DNA of 64,000 bases from Monocercomonoides exilis (Eukaryota > Preaxostyla > Oxymonadida > Polymastigidae): assembly GCA_001643675.2 (NCBI GenBank), contig LSRY02000023.1, positions 1,093,001 through 1,157,000 of the forward strand, in the 5' to 3' direction. A program made the position numbers and the translations under genes. This document shows, piece after piece, positions 45,990 to 57,662 of the stretch. Every line of letters begins with the position of its first letter. The stretch's first letter is position 1. The notes beneath the pieces were generated by a model that saw nothing but the letters and a program-made list of their open reading frames with translations, did no database searches and was not told where the DNA came from.

Positions 45990-47417
45990 TTTGTCGGACA
46001 GTAACGCACAGATCCGACAAAATACTCAGTAAGTATGATCTATGTAATATTATATATTTAATCAATGAATCGATCAAATTTGTAATTATTTATTTGAAAT
46101 ATTTGTTGTTTTCTTTTTTAAATAAAAATTTATCAAAAAAAAAAGTTAAGTGAATAATGTTAATAGGGATATATTATCTTTCGTAACATATCCATTTGCC
46201 TTTCATTTCACAAATTATTGACCATTTTAGGTCAGAATTTATTTTTCTTCTTTGATGAAAACGTAAATTATGATGATGATATCAAAATCAAATCCCTCAA
46301 AAATTATCATTTCAAAAACATGTGCGCTAATGTTTTGTATAATGGTGCATCTTCCTTGCATAAAATGATAAATTTACAATTTGATTTCTTTCACAATTTT
46401 TCTTTTTTCGGTTGTTTCAATGAATGTCGTTTAAAAAATATGGATAAAAGCATAATTATTGAAAAGGAAATTTCTATTAGTTACTAATTCAAACGAAAAT
46501 GTGATTAAAACTAATGTAGAATACTAAATTATCATCGAATAAGATGAAAATTTTCTTGTAAATATGTTACTCAAGAAGATTTCACTTCAAGAAAAACACA
46601 CAAAATTCGGACGTGCTGTTCAATCAAAGATATCACTCACTCATTACTTCCATCATAATACACTTTGATTTTCGCAAACACAAACACACACACACAGAAA
46701 ATTGAAAAATAACACATTATAACAAAAAGAATTTTAAAAAATCCTCTCACTTTGAATTTGAATAAAAATATCTCAAGCCAATCTGAACAAATGCAAATCA
46801 AAAGGTAATGATAAATATCAACAAAACTTAAAATAATGCAAATATTCTTTTTTTTTAATGTTAATTAGAGCGAACATATAAAAACGTTGATAGACAAAAT
46901 GAGAGAATCCTAATATAAACTGACGATGAATAAAGTCAAATAACATTACATTCTTCAATTATAACAATTCGTCAACAAAGAAAAAATCGAGTGAAAAAAA
47001 GGTGCACAAAAATATCAGACAAATTGTCTTATAATTATGCTAATCAAGAAGAAGAAAATAAACTAACTAACGAGAACATATAAATGCTATTTTCATCATT
47101 ATTCAATAAAAAAAATAACAAAAGAATTATAACAGAAACTCCTACTAATGTTCAGTTTCACTAACAAATTCATGTTACAGATGTAACTTTCACATGATAG
47201 GAAGAAGAATAAGACATACTTATCAACATTTCAGTACGTTTAAAAGATTCCGATATAACAACAATGCTTTACGTTCTTATAAAATACGCAAAGATTTCAA
47301 ATGATTGTTCTGAGAATATCCAATGAACAAACATTCATCATAACGCCATTACAAAACAACAAACTGACTGCTTCTGAAAGAAACAAATCATAAAATCGAA
47401 TTTCCGAAATGTGTAAA
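45990..47417. other. AT-rich spacer upstream of RRN3
   Basis: The region holds poly-A/T runs and a short (CA)n stretch at about 46677-46696. An 89-codon plus-strand frame at 46218-46487 has plain AT-rich composition. I do not call it a gene. Confidence 0.45.
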
Positions 47418-48264
47418 TTATATCGCATCAACCTTCGCGATGGCTTCAAAACTTTCGGGTTTTTCATCGTCAAATGCTCCTTCGCCTTGAATGAATCTTT
47501 TCATTGTTTCAAGAAGTTCATTTTCGCTAATCCAACAATCATGGCTTATCTTCTTTAAGAAAATAACTTCTGATTGATTAATAACGATTAGCGGTACCCC
47601 AAGCAATTTTGACCACCAGCTATTTTTAAAGGGCAAATCGCGCAGTGTTTTCATTGCGATAGCGACAGCACATAGTATAAGCGTTCCAAGGTTGGATTCG
47701 CTGATGACTGTTGGTTTTCCTTTTTGTTTATCAATATTTTCTTGATGAATAAGCCGACGAATTAGAATCACTGCTGAAAAAAGCTCTCCAATAGTTATCC
47801 TTGAATGACGTTTTATGGCATCGAAAAATTGCTTTATTCTTTTTGATAAATCCGTTCCTTCTTTTGTGAAGATATATTCTTGAGTCGAAGCAGAAAGTTC
47901 AACAATTGATGGTAAAAAACTTGAAAGACAAAATGCTATTCCGTCGGAAGCTGCGCTAATGCAGGCGTCGTCCACGTGCTCCGAAACGAAGCTCAAATTC
48001 GATATCCCTTCATCAATATATATAAATTCGGAGAGTTGCTGTTTCAGGAAATAAGCATATTGATATCCTTTTTCCCCTTTTGTCATATTCGTTTCGTTAA
48101 ATGTACTCTTTTCTCTGTAGAGAAAAAAAAAATAATTCATATTTATTCCAAATAATTTTTTATCGGAATAAATTTAAATTATCACACTTCACATAAATTG
48201 GATAAGAAGTCATTCTTCCGTAATCTGTTGTAACATGAGTATTAGATTGTAAAGTGAATTGCAT
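47418..48264 (-). CDS. PHO80/cyclin-P-like cyclin
   Basis: Exon 1 (48264-48188) and exon 2 (48114-47418) join over a 73-nt GT-AG intron to 257 aa. The cyclin fold is seen in RIKQFFDAIKRHSRITIGEL, then SAVILIRRLIH, then NLGTLILCAVAIAMKTLRDL and LPFKNSWWSKLLGVPL. After that INQSEVIFLKKISHDCWIS matches the E-x-x-FL helix of the N-terminal cyclin box. The single cyclin box and the middle spacing are those of PHO80-type cyclins, which pair with PHO85/CDK5-like kinases in phosphate or cell-cycle signalling. Exon 1 (MQFTLQSNTHVTTDYGR) has no homology to judge by and rests on frame and splice sites only. Starting inside exon 2 at 48086 would give 222 aa. Confidence 0.75.
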
Positions 48265-48485
48265 TGACAATTGTTATTATCTATAGCAAAAGTTATTTAC
48301 AAGAAAATGTTATATTTATTGTATTAAGGGTAATTCCTTTCCGTTTATCACAAAATAAAGGGAACGGAAATAAGAAAAATGAAATATCGAATAAATTGTT
48401 GGAATGCATGTTAATTTTATACATATAATAAAATGATTATCTCAAAATATTTCTATCTCCGAATTTTTGAAGAATTCAAGTTTTC

Positions 48486-51097
48486 TTAAATATCAAGAAA
48501 AAAAGAAATAAATAGAAGAATAATTGTTGGGAGTTGAGAAACTAATTTGAAAGGAAGCTGCCTCCATTCCACAATCGCTTTCGCATCATAACCTTTCTTT
48601 TTCATTTTGTTGAGTTTGCGCAGATGAGCAATGGGATCTGTGAAACGTTTCAGCCATTCGCATTGATCGATCAAAATAAATCCTTTGTTCACTTCTGTTG
48701 TTATAGTGCCATCACTAGAAGCAGAACAACCAAGATATTGAGAGGAAAGAATAACATGTTCTGGTTCTCTGAAATCTTCCTGGTTGTTTTTAGATTCGAA
48801 AGGATCCATTGAAACACTGAAGTGGATGTTAAATGACTTTTTGTTTGTTATTCTGAATGCTAAAGATGAGGCAATAGAAATGTTGGGAGAAAGAAGAGGA
48901 GATAAAATATCTGGTGAATAATGGTGCTGTTGAGTCATTTCACAATCGAATTGGAGAAGATGCTGATTTTGCTTTGGTGAAGATAAATTTTTTTTATTTG
49001 AATTAGAAGAAGGAAATTGAAGAGGAAAAGATATCGAGTGAATGAAAGAGCTGTCAGATGAAAAGGGCTTTGGTGGATGTGTGGATGAAGAAGGCAAACA
49101 AGAAGCAGAAGGCAAAAAACAAGATGGAGAATTAGATTGGAGAGCAAATAAACTTGAAATAGAATCTTCAAAAGGTTTGTCCGTGTGTGATATTGAAGAT
49201 GTTGAGTCTGATAAAATTTCTCTTTCTTCTTCTTTTTGATGAAATGAAATAAAATTTGAAGAGTTTTGTGGAATGGAATCTTCATCTTGATAATCAAACC
49301 GTTCACAATTTGTTGTGTTTGATTCTTTTATCTTGTGTTTTGAGTCAAAAGGTAAAGAATATTTGTTTCTAATTGCATTTTCAACCGAAGCATCAGAATC
49401 ATCATTTTGAAAAATGTGTTGTTCGCTGCCTTCTTCATCATCACCATCATCATCATCATCATCTTCTTCTTCTTCTTCTTCTTCTTCTTCTTCTTCTTCT
49501 TCTTTCTCTTCTTCTTTGATATCCTTATTAGACAAGTTCCTCTTTGATGCTTTCTTTCTTTTTGCTTTTTCCACTCCAATAAAATAGATTTGTAGGTCAG
49601 ACAATTCCTTTCTCTTTTCTTTCTTCCTCATTTTCTGCTCGCATTTAGCTATCAGCAGCAGAATCCTCTTCTTTTCATCTCTTGTCATCCCTCTGCTCCT
49701 CCCTTCTCTCAGTCTGTTCTCCAGCTCTTCCAATGTATTCTCTACTTCTCTATGTTCATTCTTTTCCTTTCCTTCCATCTTCTCATTCTCCTTTTTGTTT
49801 ATCTTTTCTTCTTCCATTTCCCACATTTTTTTCTCCTCTTCATCGTCTATCCAATCTTTCCTCAGCCATTCCCCAAACTGCTTTTTGTACTTCTTCGCTT
49901 CGCGAATCTGCTTCTTCACTCTCAAAATGCGTTTTTCTGGTAAAGATCTGCCTTTAAAATTTTTTGATTCGCATTTCTCGTCTAATTCTTCTTTTCTCTC
50001 TCCGACTTCCCTTTCATTTTCATCCACTTCAAATACTTCTGTTGAATCTGTCATTGTTGCAACTGCGTGTGTGGAAGTCGAGATCAGCTGTTGGTCCATC
50101 GTGTCTTCTTCCTTCCATCTCTTCAGCAGTTGGCTTTTCTGGTATTGCGCTATCCCTGACTCCTTCGCTCCATCCACATCCATCTCCAAGTCGCGGAAGT
50201 GGCTTCCGTTTTTAGAGGAATCGCACCTCCACCTGGAAAGGGATGTGGCTAATCCTTGTCGCTCATTTTCGAGTGAATGTGTAGATGCAGATGTGCTGTG
50301 AGAAGAGAGTGAGCTGTTGTCTGACAAAGAGCTGCCGGCAGTTTCGTCTATTTTCGACGAGTTTTGTTGATTTCGGATATTTTTGGATGATATCATTAAC
50401 TCGTTTTCCATTTCCAAAAGGAGTTTGTTCAAAGGAAAAATTCTTGATAATTCTTCATCCTTATCGAAATTTGGTACTTTGCGTTTATAATTATTAGCCT
50501 TTAATTCTCTGCCTTTTTCAGTTGCATTTGATGGTATTACGCAAGCTATATCATTTGATATTTTACCTCTTAAAATCAATTTCGAAAACATATTAGTAGA
50601 GGTGCATTCTCTGGATAATGTTCTCCTGTTTATGTTTTCAGGAATATCCAAATTTTTCAAAGATTCTTGCGCCAATAAAGAATCCCGAGGAGTTGATGTT
50701 ACGAAAGATAGTTTTTGGACATGTGTTGTGGATTTTTTGTGTAAATGACAAATACTACTTCCTGAGCCTTGTCTAGAATTAAATGAAGATTGATTTTCGC
50801 GAGTTTTTGCAAGTCCTGAGAAAACAGTTGGGTGAATTGCATCTGCATCCAAAGAAAAAGGAGATGATGAAGCAAGTGTCGTAAATGATGTTGTGTATGA
50901 ATTAATTGCCTCGATGTTTGGTTGTTTCTTTTGTATAATTTTGTGAGATAATTGAAATGTGTTGTTAAAACCCTCGGAATCCTATAAAATAAAATACGTA
51001 TACAACGCAAAATATTGACAACAAAAATCTTTTCAAAAAATGTTTGTACGTTGGTCCAATGATACTTCTGTCTTTGAAACGACTCAGGAAAGTTCAT
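48486..51097 (-). CDS. Unrecognised 847-aa Ser/Lys/Glu-rich protein
   Basis: Exon 1 (51097-51050, MNFPESFQRQKYHWTN) and exon 2 (50981-48486) join in phase 0 over a 68-nt GT-AG intron. The N-terminal 350 residues are Ser/Asn-rich. A Lys/Glu coiled coil follows (about 360-480, with RILRVKKQIREAKKYKKQF), then a poly-Glu/Asp run at about 505-530 from a GAA/GAT microsatellite, a Ser/Pro region, and a compact end around DPIAHLRKLNKMKKKGYDAK. The last 15 residues are hydrophobic (LPTIILLFISFFLDI). They could be a tail anchor, but may be intron: removing a 58-nt GT-AG stretch would end the protein as FKLKT with TGA at 48476-48478. No known domain was recognised. Confidence 0.65.
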
Positions 51098-53610
51098 TCT
51101 AAAGCTTCTCGCATTAAATTGATAAGATAAAAATAAGAAATATATATATTGATAATACAAAATATCAATAATAGATACTTTGTGCATCAGTATTTTGCTA
51201 GAAAAATTAAAATTGTCGATTTAAAAATAAGCGCAAATATTAAATTAAATATGGGGAACTAAAAAGAAATAGAAAATATTCATTAACTTTTTATGTTCAA
51301 ACCTCATCATATAATTTCTAGTTTGTTGATGTGAAATGTCTATATGCATTTTTTTTTTTTTTTTTATTTTATTAATTTTTTTTTTATTCAAAAAATTTAT
51401 TTTTGTTAATTGCAATTCTTTAATATCAAATGTTATTCTTTTAAAATTTCATATTAAAGAATTGTTCTAAAGTGAATTTTGAAAAAAAGAAGAAGAATTG
51501 AAAGAATTCTTTTAATTACAAAGGAGTTTGAAGATTTTTGTTAACGATGAATTACAATTGAAAATTTGAAGTCTTTTTCTTAAAAAATTTTGGAAAAAAA
51601 TGAGAAAACAGTTTGAGAGATCTTATTGAATGTCATAAATTATTTTTTGAATTGAAAAGTTTATTTTGTATAGTCACTTATGAAATTTTAAATATTTTTT
51701 GAAAAAAAGGTCTCTTTTTTTATTATTGGGTGGTCCATATCTCTTTGCAAAAATAATAAAAAATGGGAAACACAAAATGAATTATCAAAAAATTCACGAT
51801 ATAACTGGATTTTTTTACGTAAATCGGTCTGAATAATGATCAAATATGTGATAAACTTCAATTTGTTGTTGTTGGGGCTTCCGGATATTCGAACTATACA
51901 TACCTTGAAAACAAAAATTATTCGAAATATTTCAACAGATATGATTTTTCAAGTGTTTGATTGTTGGATAACATGATTGCAATTAATTACGACTCATAAT
52001 GGTTTTTATTTTTACGAAAGATTTTTTGACACATCATTTTAATTACAATAATAAATAATTTTTACAAAATATTTGTGACCACCCTATAAATATCTATTTT
52101 CAATTTTCAAAACATCAAAAACTCAGAAGCCTTAAATATGTGAAAATATTGTTATAGATTAATTCCCATTCTTGTGATATAAGGAAATTAGAATTTTATT
52201 ATGTTATTATTTTTAATGTTTAATAATTGATCTGGAAAATGAAACAAAAATGACTTTTCAAAATTTTGAAGAAATTAAATTTAAACTTGACATTCATACA
52301 AAAAATGAATGAATTTGAAAAACATTAAAAGATTCATGTTTTTTTTGCAACAAGTGATGAAAGAAAATGATGTTGAAATTTGATATTATTTCGTACGGTT
52401 CTGACTGTTCGTTTCAATCGATCATATTGAAATATCAAATGAGTGTCCTGATATGCGTTCTGGAATTTTTTTTTCTTTCTTGTTCTTTTTTTTCTTTTCT
52501 TTTCTTTTTTTTTCTTTTTTTCCCCCTATTCAATGAAACACTATGAAAAAAGACTAAAATTTAAATGAATGGGGGTAAATTCGAACTTTCAAGCTTTTTT
52601 TTTGCACAAAGCAAGAAAAAATGCTTCACTTATAACTTTGTTTCGCTTTCTCTGATTTCTTTATAAATTTGATTTTCATATTCGTAAACAGGCATCGTTG
52701 AAATCAAAACATAAAGAATTGTGTCATTTCACATATCTCAAAAAACCGATCCATTTTTATTATGTTTTTTTATCACAAAATGATAAAGAAAAGTGCACAA
52801 TTTTTCAATGAAAATGCATGAAGCGAAATATTTTGCCCCAAATGAGAAATCAATATTCTGTAATTTATCATTTAAAAAAATTTTCTGTTTCTGAAAATAG
52901 AATCTGATTAATAATTAACACACACAAAATTTAATGTTTTCAAAAATGAAAACAAATAAAATAGTTTATTAATAAACTCTTTTGAAAGAATAAAATTGCA
53001 CAAATCAAATAAAAAAAACAGCTAGTGTTATTATTAATTCCTCACTTTTTTTGAAACGTATATTGTGTAAGATTGCTAAGTTTAATGAAATAAGATAACA
53101 CTGATTTGCTTGAAAAAAATTCAAAAATGAGAAATGATTGAGGGATTGTTTCAGAAAATGATCAAAATATGTGGAGTTGTTAGAAAAAAAATAAGTGATA
53201 ATAATTGAATCCATGCAATTACTGTTTACGACTTCGGATTGAAAATTCACTTTGAATATCAATAAATGAACACTGAAAAGTTATTTCTCCTTTCAAAGAA
53301 AATTTTTTCATAAACATTATTTTATACTTTGTCTTTTTTAACAATATAAATGCATTTTTCATTTGAAAGCAAAATTACAACCAAAGAAATCAAATCTTGT
53401 TTGAATCAACACTCTGAGAAAAATTATGATTTCAAAAGAATCATTCAGATGCAGAACAATTGACTTTTTTCAGAAAAACATAACTTTAATTTTTTTTTAA
53501 AAAATCAAATAAATGAATATTTTAAAAGAATACTGATAAACAATGCAACCAATTTATAATTTTTTTCTTTGAAAAAAAAATTTTTTTTTTGATTATTTTT
53601 GATTGGAACA
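51098..53610. other. Long AT-rich intergenic region
   Basis: About 2.5 kb are dominated by A/T homopolymers, with a pyrimidine-rich microsatellite at about 52465-52525. No frame has coding character, and no tRNA or other structured RNA was recognised. Confidence 0.5.
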
Positions 53611-54263
53611 TTTCAGAACAATTGCAACTCGGTTAATGCACAAGATACGACCGGTCACAAAATTGTCATATGTCACAGCAATGATAACAACATATTGTGC
53701 ACATAAGTTTTTTTCTGATGATTGTGTGCGGAAACTGTGAAATATCTTATTTTCGATTTTCTTGAAAATTCCGAATCCTGTTCAATTTTTAATGAAATAA
53801 ATGAGTTTTTTAAGGGTTTTTATTTGTTTGCTTTTTTTATCACAGTATTAATGATAGGGCTTTATCCCAAATCAACTTATTGGGGTTTAATTCTGTTGCA
53901 TAAATTGCTCAATTTTTTTTATATAAAAATTATTTAACATTGATCAAAAAAATGCTCTGTTTAAATTGGGGACAAATAAAATTGAATATGTTCAAAGCAT
54001 ATTTGAGTGCATTCTTGTAGTATTTCAGTTATTAATTTGTTTATTTTGATTATTGTTGAATATAATTGATGTTAAAGAATTTATGATCAACACCTATTTA
54101 GAGGGAAATAACAATTTGATTCATTTGAAAATAATAGTTTCCGCACAAAAGAAAGAAAGAATAACATTGTGAAACAGAAAACAACCACGTTACAATCATT
54201 CATACAAATTTTTATTAACGGTCGTATATTGTGCAATTACCTGCAACTCATCATTTTCTGAAA
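53611..54263. repeat. Degenerate inverted-repeat element, arms of about 126 bp
   Basis: The sequence at 53611-53736 and the reverse complement of 54136-54263 share TTTCAGAA at the start, a GCACAA-ATACGACCG block and TGTGCGGAAACT at the end. The spacing between the last two blocks is nearly the same in both arms (77 versus 78 bases), although the sequence between them has diverged. This points to two homologous arms rather than chance. The central 399 bp holds most of a 71-codon plus-strand frame (53722-53937) with a hydrophobic stretch, probably not a gene. The element could be an old MITE or an inverted duplication. Confidence 0.55.
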
Positions 54264-54479
54264 AACTTTTTTTCAATTAACGAGATATTGTAAATGAGAT
54301 TGAAAATGTGTGTTTTTTTGACAAAAGACAGAAAAAAAGCACAAAAAATTAAAAATTTCTCATGCTTGATACTTTTTCTCCTTATTTCCGAAAGAAAGTT
54401 CAGAAAAAAAATGAGCTCATAATATATTTTTTATTTTCTTCTAAAAATGGAAATAAAGTGATCTTAGTAGAAAGAAAGA

Positions 54480-56180
54480 ATGAGTATTCTACCAAATATT
54501 TTCAAACAAGAATCTGAAATACCACCAGAGTATAGATTAGAACGTCCAATTTCTGTCACACATTACTTATGCGATGGAAAGCTTGTTGAATTTCATGGTG
54601 AAACTACAAAAGTATTTATTCTTTTTATTTCTTGTTTAATTGAATTTCTCATTTAATAAAATGTTATTCAAATTTAAAAGGTCACATCTCCAATATGCGA
54701 ACAAGTGGATGGAAAATGGGTTCCAACTTTTATTGGAACAACTCCGAATATGACTGATGAACAAGTTGTCTCATGCTTGGATGCCGCTGTCCGTGCATAT
54801 TCAAATGGCGCAGGAGCATGGCCAACAATGCCAATTGAAGGAAGAATTAGACACGTTGAAGCATTTGTCGAAGAACTTATTAAACGCCGATCTTTATTAA
54901 TTAATTTGTTGATGTGGGAAATTTGCAAAAACGTGACAGATGCAACAAAAGAATTTGATAGAACAATAGATTACATTCGTGATACAATTAACGCTTTGAA
55001 GGATCTTGACAGAGGATCTTCTCGCTTTGAGATTAAAGATGACATTGTTGCTCAAATTAGAAGGGCACCGTTGGGTGTTGTCTTGTGTATGGGTCCCTTC
55101 AATTATCCATTTAATGAAACAATGACAACGCTTTTGCCAGCAATTATTATGGGAAATACATGTGTGTTCAAGCCACCAAAACATGGCACAATCATGTTCA
55201 AACCAATTATTGAATGTTTCGCAAAAGCATTCCCAGCAGGAGTCGTTAACTCGATTTTTGGACCTGGAGGAGCAGTTATCACACCCATTATTACAACTGG
55301 AAAAATTGACGTTCTTGCATTTATTGGATCATCTGGTGTTGCTGACAAGATCAGAGTTCAACATCCTCATCCTCATAGATTGAGATGCGTTTTGGGTCTT
55401 GATGCGAAAAATCCGGCTATTATTTGTAAAGATGCAGATTTAGATCTTGCAGCACGTGAATGCGTTCTTGGAGCATTATCATTCAATGGAGAGCGTTGCA
55501 CAGCAATCAAGATAATATTTGTTCACGAGGCTGTGGCAAATGAGTTTGTGGAAAAAGTGTGCAAAGAGGTAGCAAAGTTGAAAGTTGGACTGCCATGGGA
55601 TAAGAAAGAGGATGGTACATACTGCAACATTACTCCACTTCCGGAAAGAGGGAAGGTTGGGTGGATGCAACAAATGACAGAGGATGCAGTTTCAAAGGGA
55701 GCGAAGGTTGTGAATGAACATGGAGGTGACTATAACGAGACATGCTACTCACCAGCTGTTGTATTTCCAGTGACAAAAGAAATGAAGCTCTTCCATGAAG
55801 AACAGTTCGGACCAATTGTTCCTATTTCAGTGTTTAACGATTTGGATGTGCCAATCGAGTTTATTAGAGAATCGAAATTTGGCCAGCAAGTCGCTATTTT
55901 CGGCCGCGATGCAGATGAAATTGCACATCTTGTTGATCCATTGGTGAACCAAGTGTGCCGCGTGAACATCAACTGCCAGTGCCAACGTGGGCCTGATACA
56001 TTCCCATTCACTGGAAGAAAAGACTCCGCTGAGGGCACACTTTCAGTGTCTGATGCGTTGAGATGCTTTTCGATCAGAACGTTAGTGGCAGCTAAGAAGA
56101 CTCCAATGAACACAGCTATTTTGCAGGAAATTGTTCATGATAGAAAAAGTGCTTTCTTGTCTACTGATTTTATTTTTTAA
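54480..56180 (+). CDS. gapN: Non-phosphorylating NADP-dependent glyceraldehyde-3-phosphate dehydrogenase (GapN)
   Basis: Exon 1 (54480-54611) and exon 2 (54681-56180) join in phase 0 over a 69-nt GT-AG intron to 543 aa. GapN oxidises glyceraldehyde-3-phosphate directly to 3-phosphoglycerate with NADP+, giving NADPH but no ATP. This aldehyde-dehydrogenase-superfamily enzyme shows GPFNYPFNE with the oxyanion Asn, FGPGGAV, FIGSSGVADKI, the nucleophile in SFNGERCTAIK (Cys317), EEQFGPIVP and FPFTGRKDSAEGTLSVSDAL, the C-terminal block usual in GapN. The general-base region, ELGGK in most ALDHs, reads LGLDAK (about 282-287). As I recall, a GapN subgroup has LGLEAK here. N-terminal start: MSILPNIFKQESEIPPEYRL. 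The enzyme would supply cytosolic NADPH in an anaerobe. Confidence 0.88.
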
Positions 56181-57662
56181 GCGAGACCGAAAGCACTGAT
56201 GATGCTTTATCATCTTTATAGTTTTGTTTTGTTATGTTTTTAATAATTTTTACATGGATATATTGAAGGAGAGATAAATGTTTGATATTTAAAAATTGTT
56301 ATTTGCTATTTGAAATTTTTAAATTTGAATATGTCCACTTTCTGTATAGTTTTAAGTAGTTATTAAGTATTTATTATGTTTGTAATTCATGTTCTCAATA
56401 TATTGAGATGTTTTATAAGAAGGTTTGAGAACTTGTTAGATTGTAACATGAAAAAATCGCGATAATTGCATCTTTTATTTTGTATTTTTTAATTTAAATT
56501 GTATGAAAAAATTTTTACTATCCAATATAAATTGTGTGAAAGTCAATTTGTTTTGAAATGTCCCAGTTTATTTCAGTTTTTGTGATATATTTATCAAAAT
56601 GCGTTGACATCATAACCAGAGCATGCAGTTTGCATCCTTTTCAAAGAGATCTGAGCAATGCTGTTAATGTTTTAGAGCCTTTGTTATTATCATATTTATT
56701 TCTATTTCTTTTGAATAATTTGTAGTGAGGCATTTCGCAAAAACTAACAAAAAAAGGAAGATAGAAAAAAAAGGCAGATTTGGAAATGAAAATCTTCGAA
56801 AATGAAGATTAAGATGAAATTGCGACATGTCAAGATAATTTCTGATAAAAACCTAATTATCAAACTATCGAAGAGAAATAAATAAAATATTCACTTTGAA
56901 AAGAAGATAAAAAAGACAGTTATTTTATATTTTAAAAATAAAATAACATTTGTATAAATCAAAACAAGATATTACAACTGAAAAAAAGCATTAATTTGGT
57001 GCTGCATATGAAAAAAGCATTATAAATAACAAATCTAAAAAACAACAAAATGACGGCAAGCATCATTTTTTTACACAATAGAAATCGAATGACGAAGAGA
57101 AAGAAAGAAAGAAAGAAAGTGAAAAAGAAAGTACATAAAAATAGGATTATATTGAGCGAGAATTTGAATAGGCAACCAACAATCCGCAGAATTTGTCAAA
57201 AAATCAAAAAATTCAATAAAATAATCCAAAATAATGAAAAAGATAGAAAAAAATGTCTGAAATATGAGAGGATATTCATTATATTTGAATACTGAGAAAA
57301 AGAAAGAAAGAAAAAACGAAAAAAACCACAAATAAAAATCAATTTCTCTTTGAATTAAACAATTTGTAAAGCGAAAGCCGATATGAATACCGATTCACAC
57401 ATATCCACTTCTTTCTCTCTTTTGTAATTTCTCTTCTTTGAAACATAATTACAAATAAGAATTGTATGCGCTTTAGATTTAAAAAATCACTCCTTTTCAG
57501 CAAATGGTGGCTTGAATAGAAGAAATAGCTTCTGGAACATAATAACGAGAAAGGATGATTTAAAAATACCCAACTATCTATATAAATTCCACATTAATCA
57601 ATAAAATACATTATAACACATTCTTTTCTTCTTAGACTTTTCAATTTAAATAATTTCCCCCT
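56181..57662. other. AT-rich spacer between convergent genes
   Basis: GapN and the Ca2+-ATPase converge on this 1.5-kb stretch. Frames at 57050-57331 on both strands are A/T and purine-run artefacts. Nothing else is seen. Confidence 0.5.

Noticed and set aside
52560-52600. tRNA-like TTCGAA motif
   Set aside because: No acceptor stem or anticodon arm can be formed around it; the same holds for similar motifs near 5790 and 51890.
53722-53937. 71-codon plus-strand frame inside the inverted-repeat element
   Set aside because: It is short, AT-biased, overlaps the left repeat arm and has no recognisable domain; coding is not supported.
57050-57331. Overlapping frames on both strands in the gapN/ATPase spacer
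   Set aside because: A/T and purine-run composition with no domain; both strands are equally open by chance.
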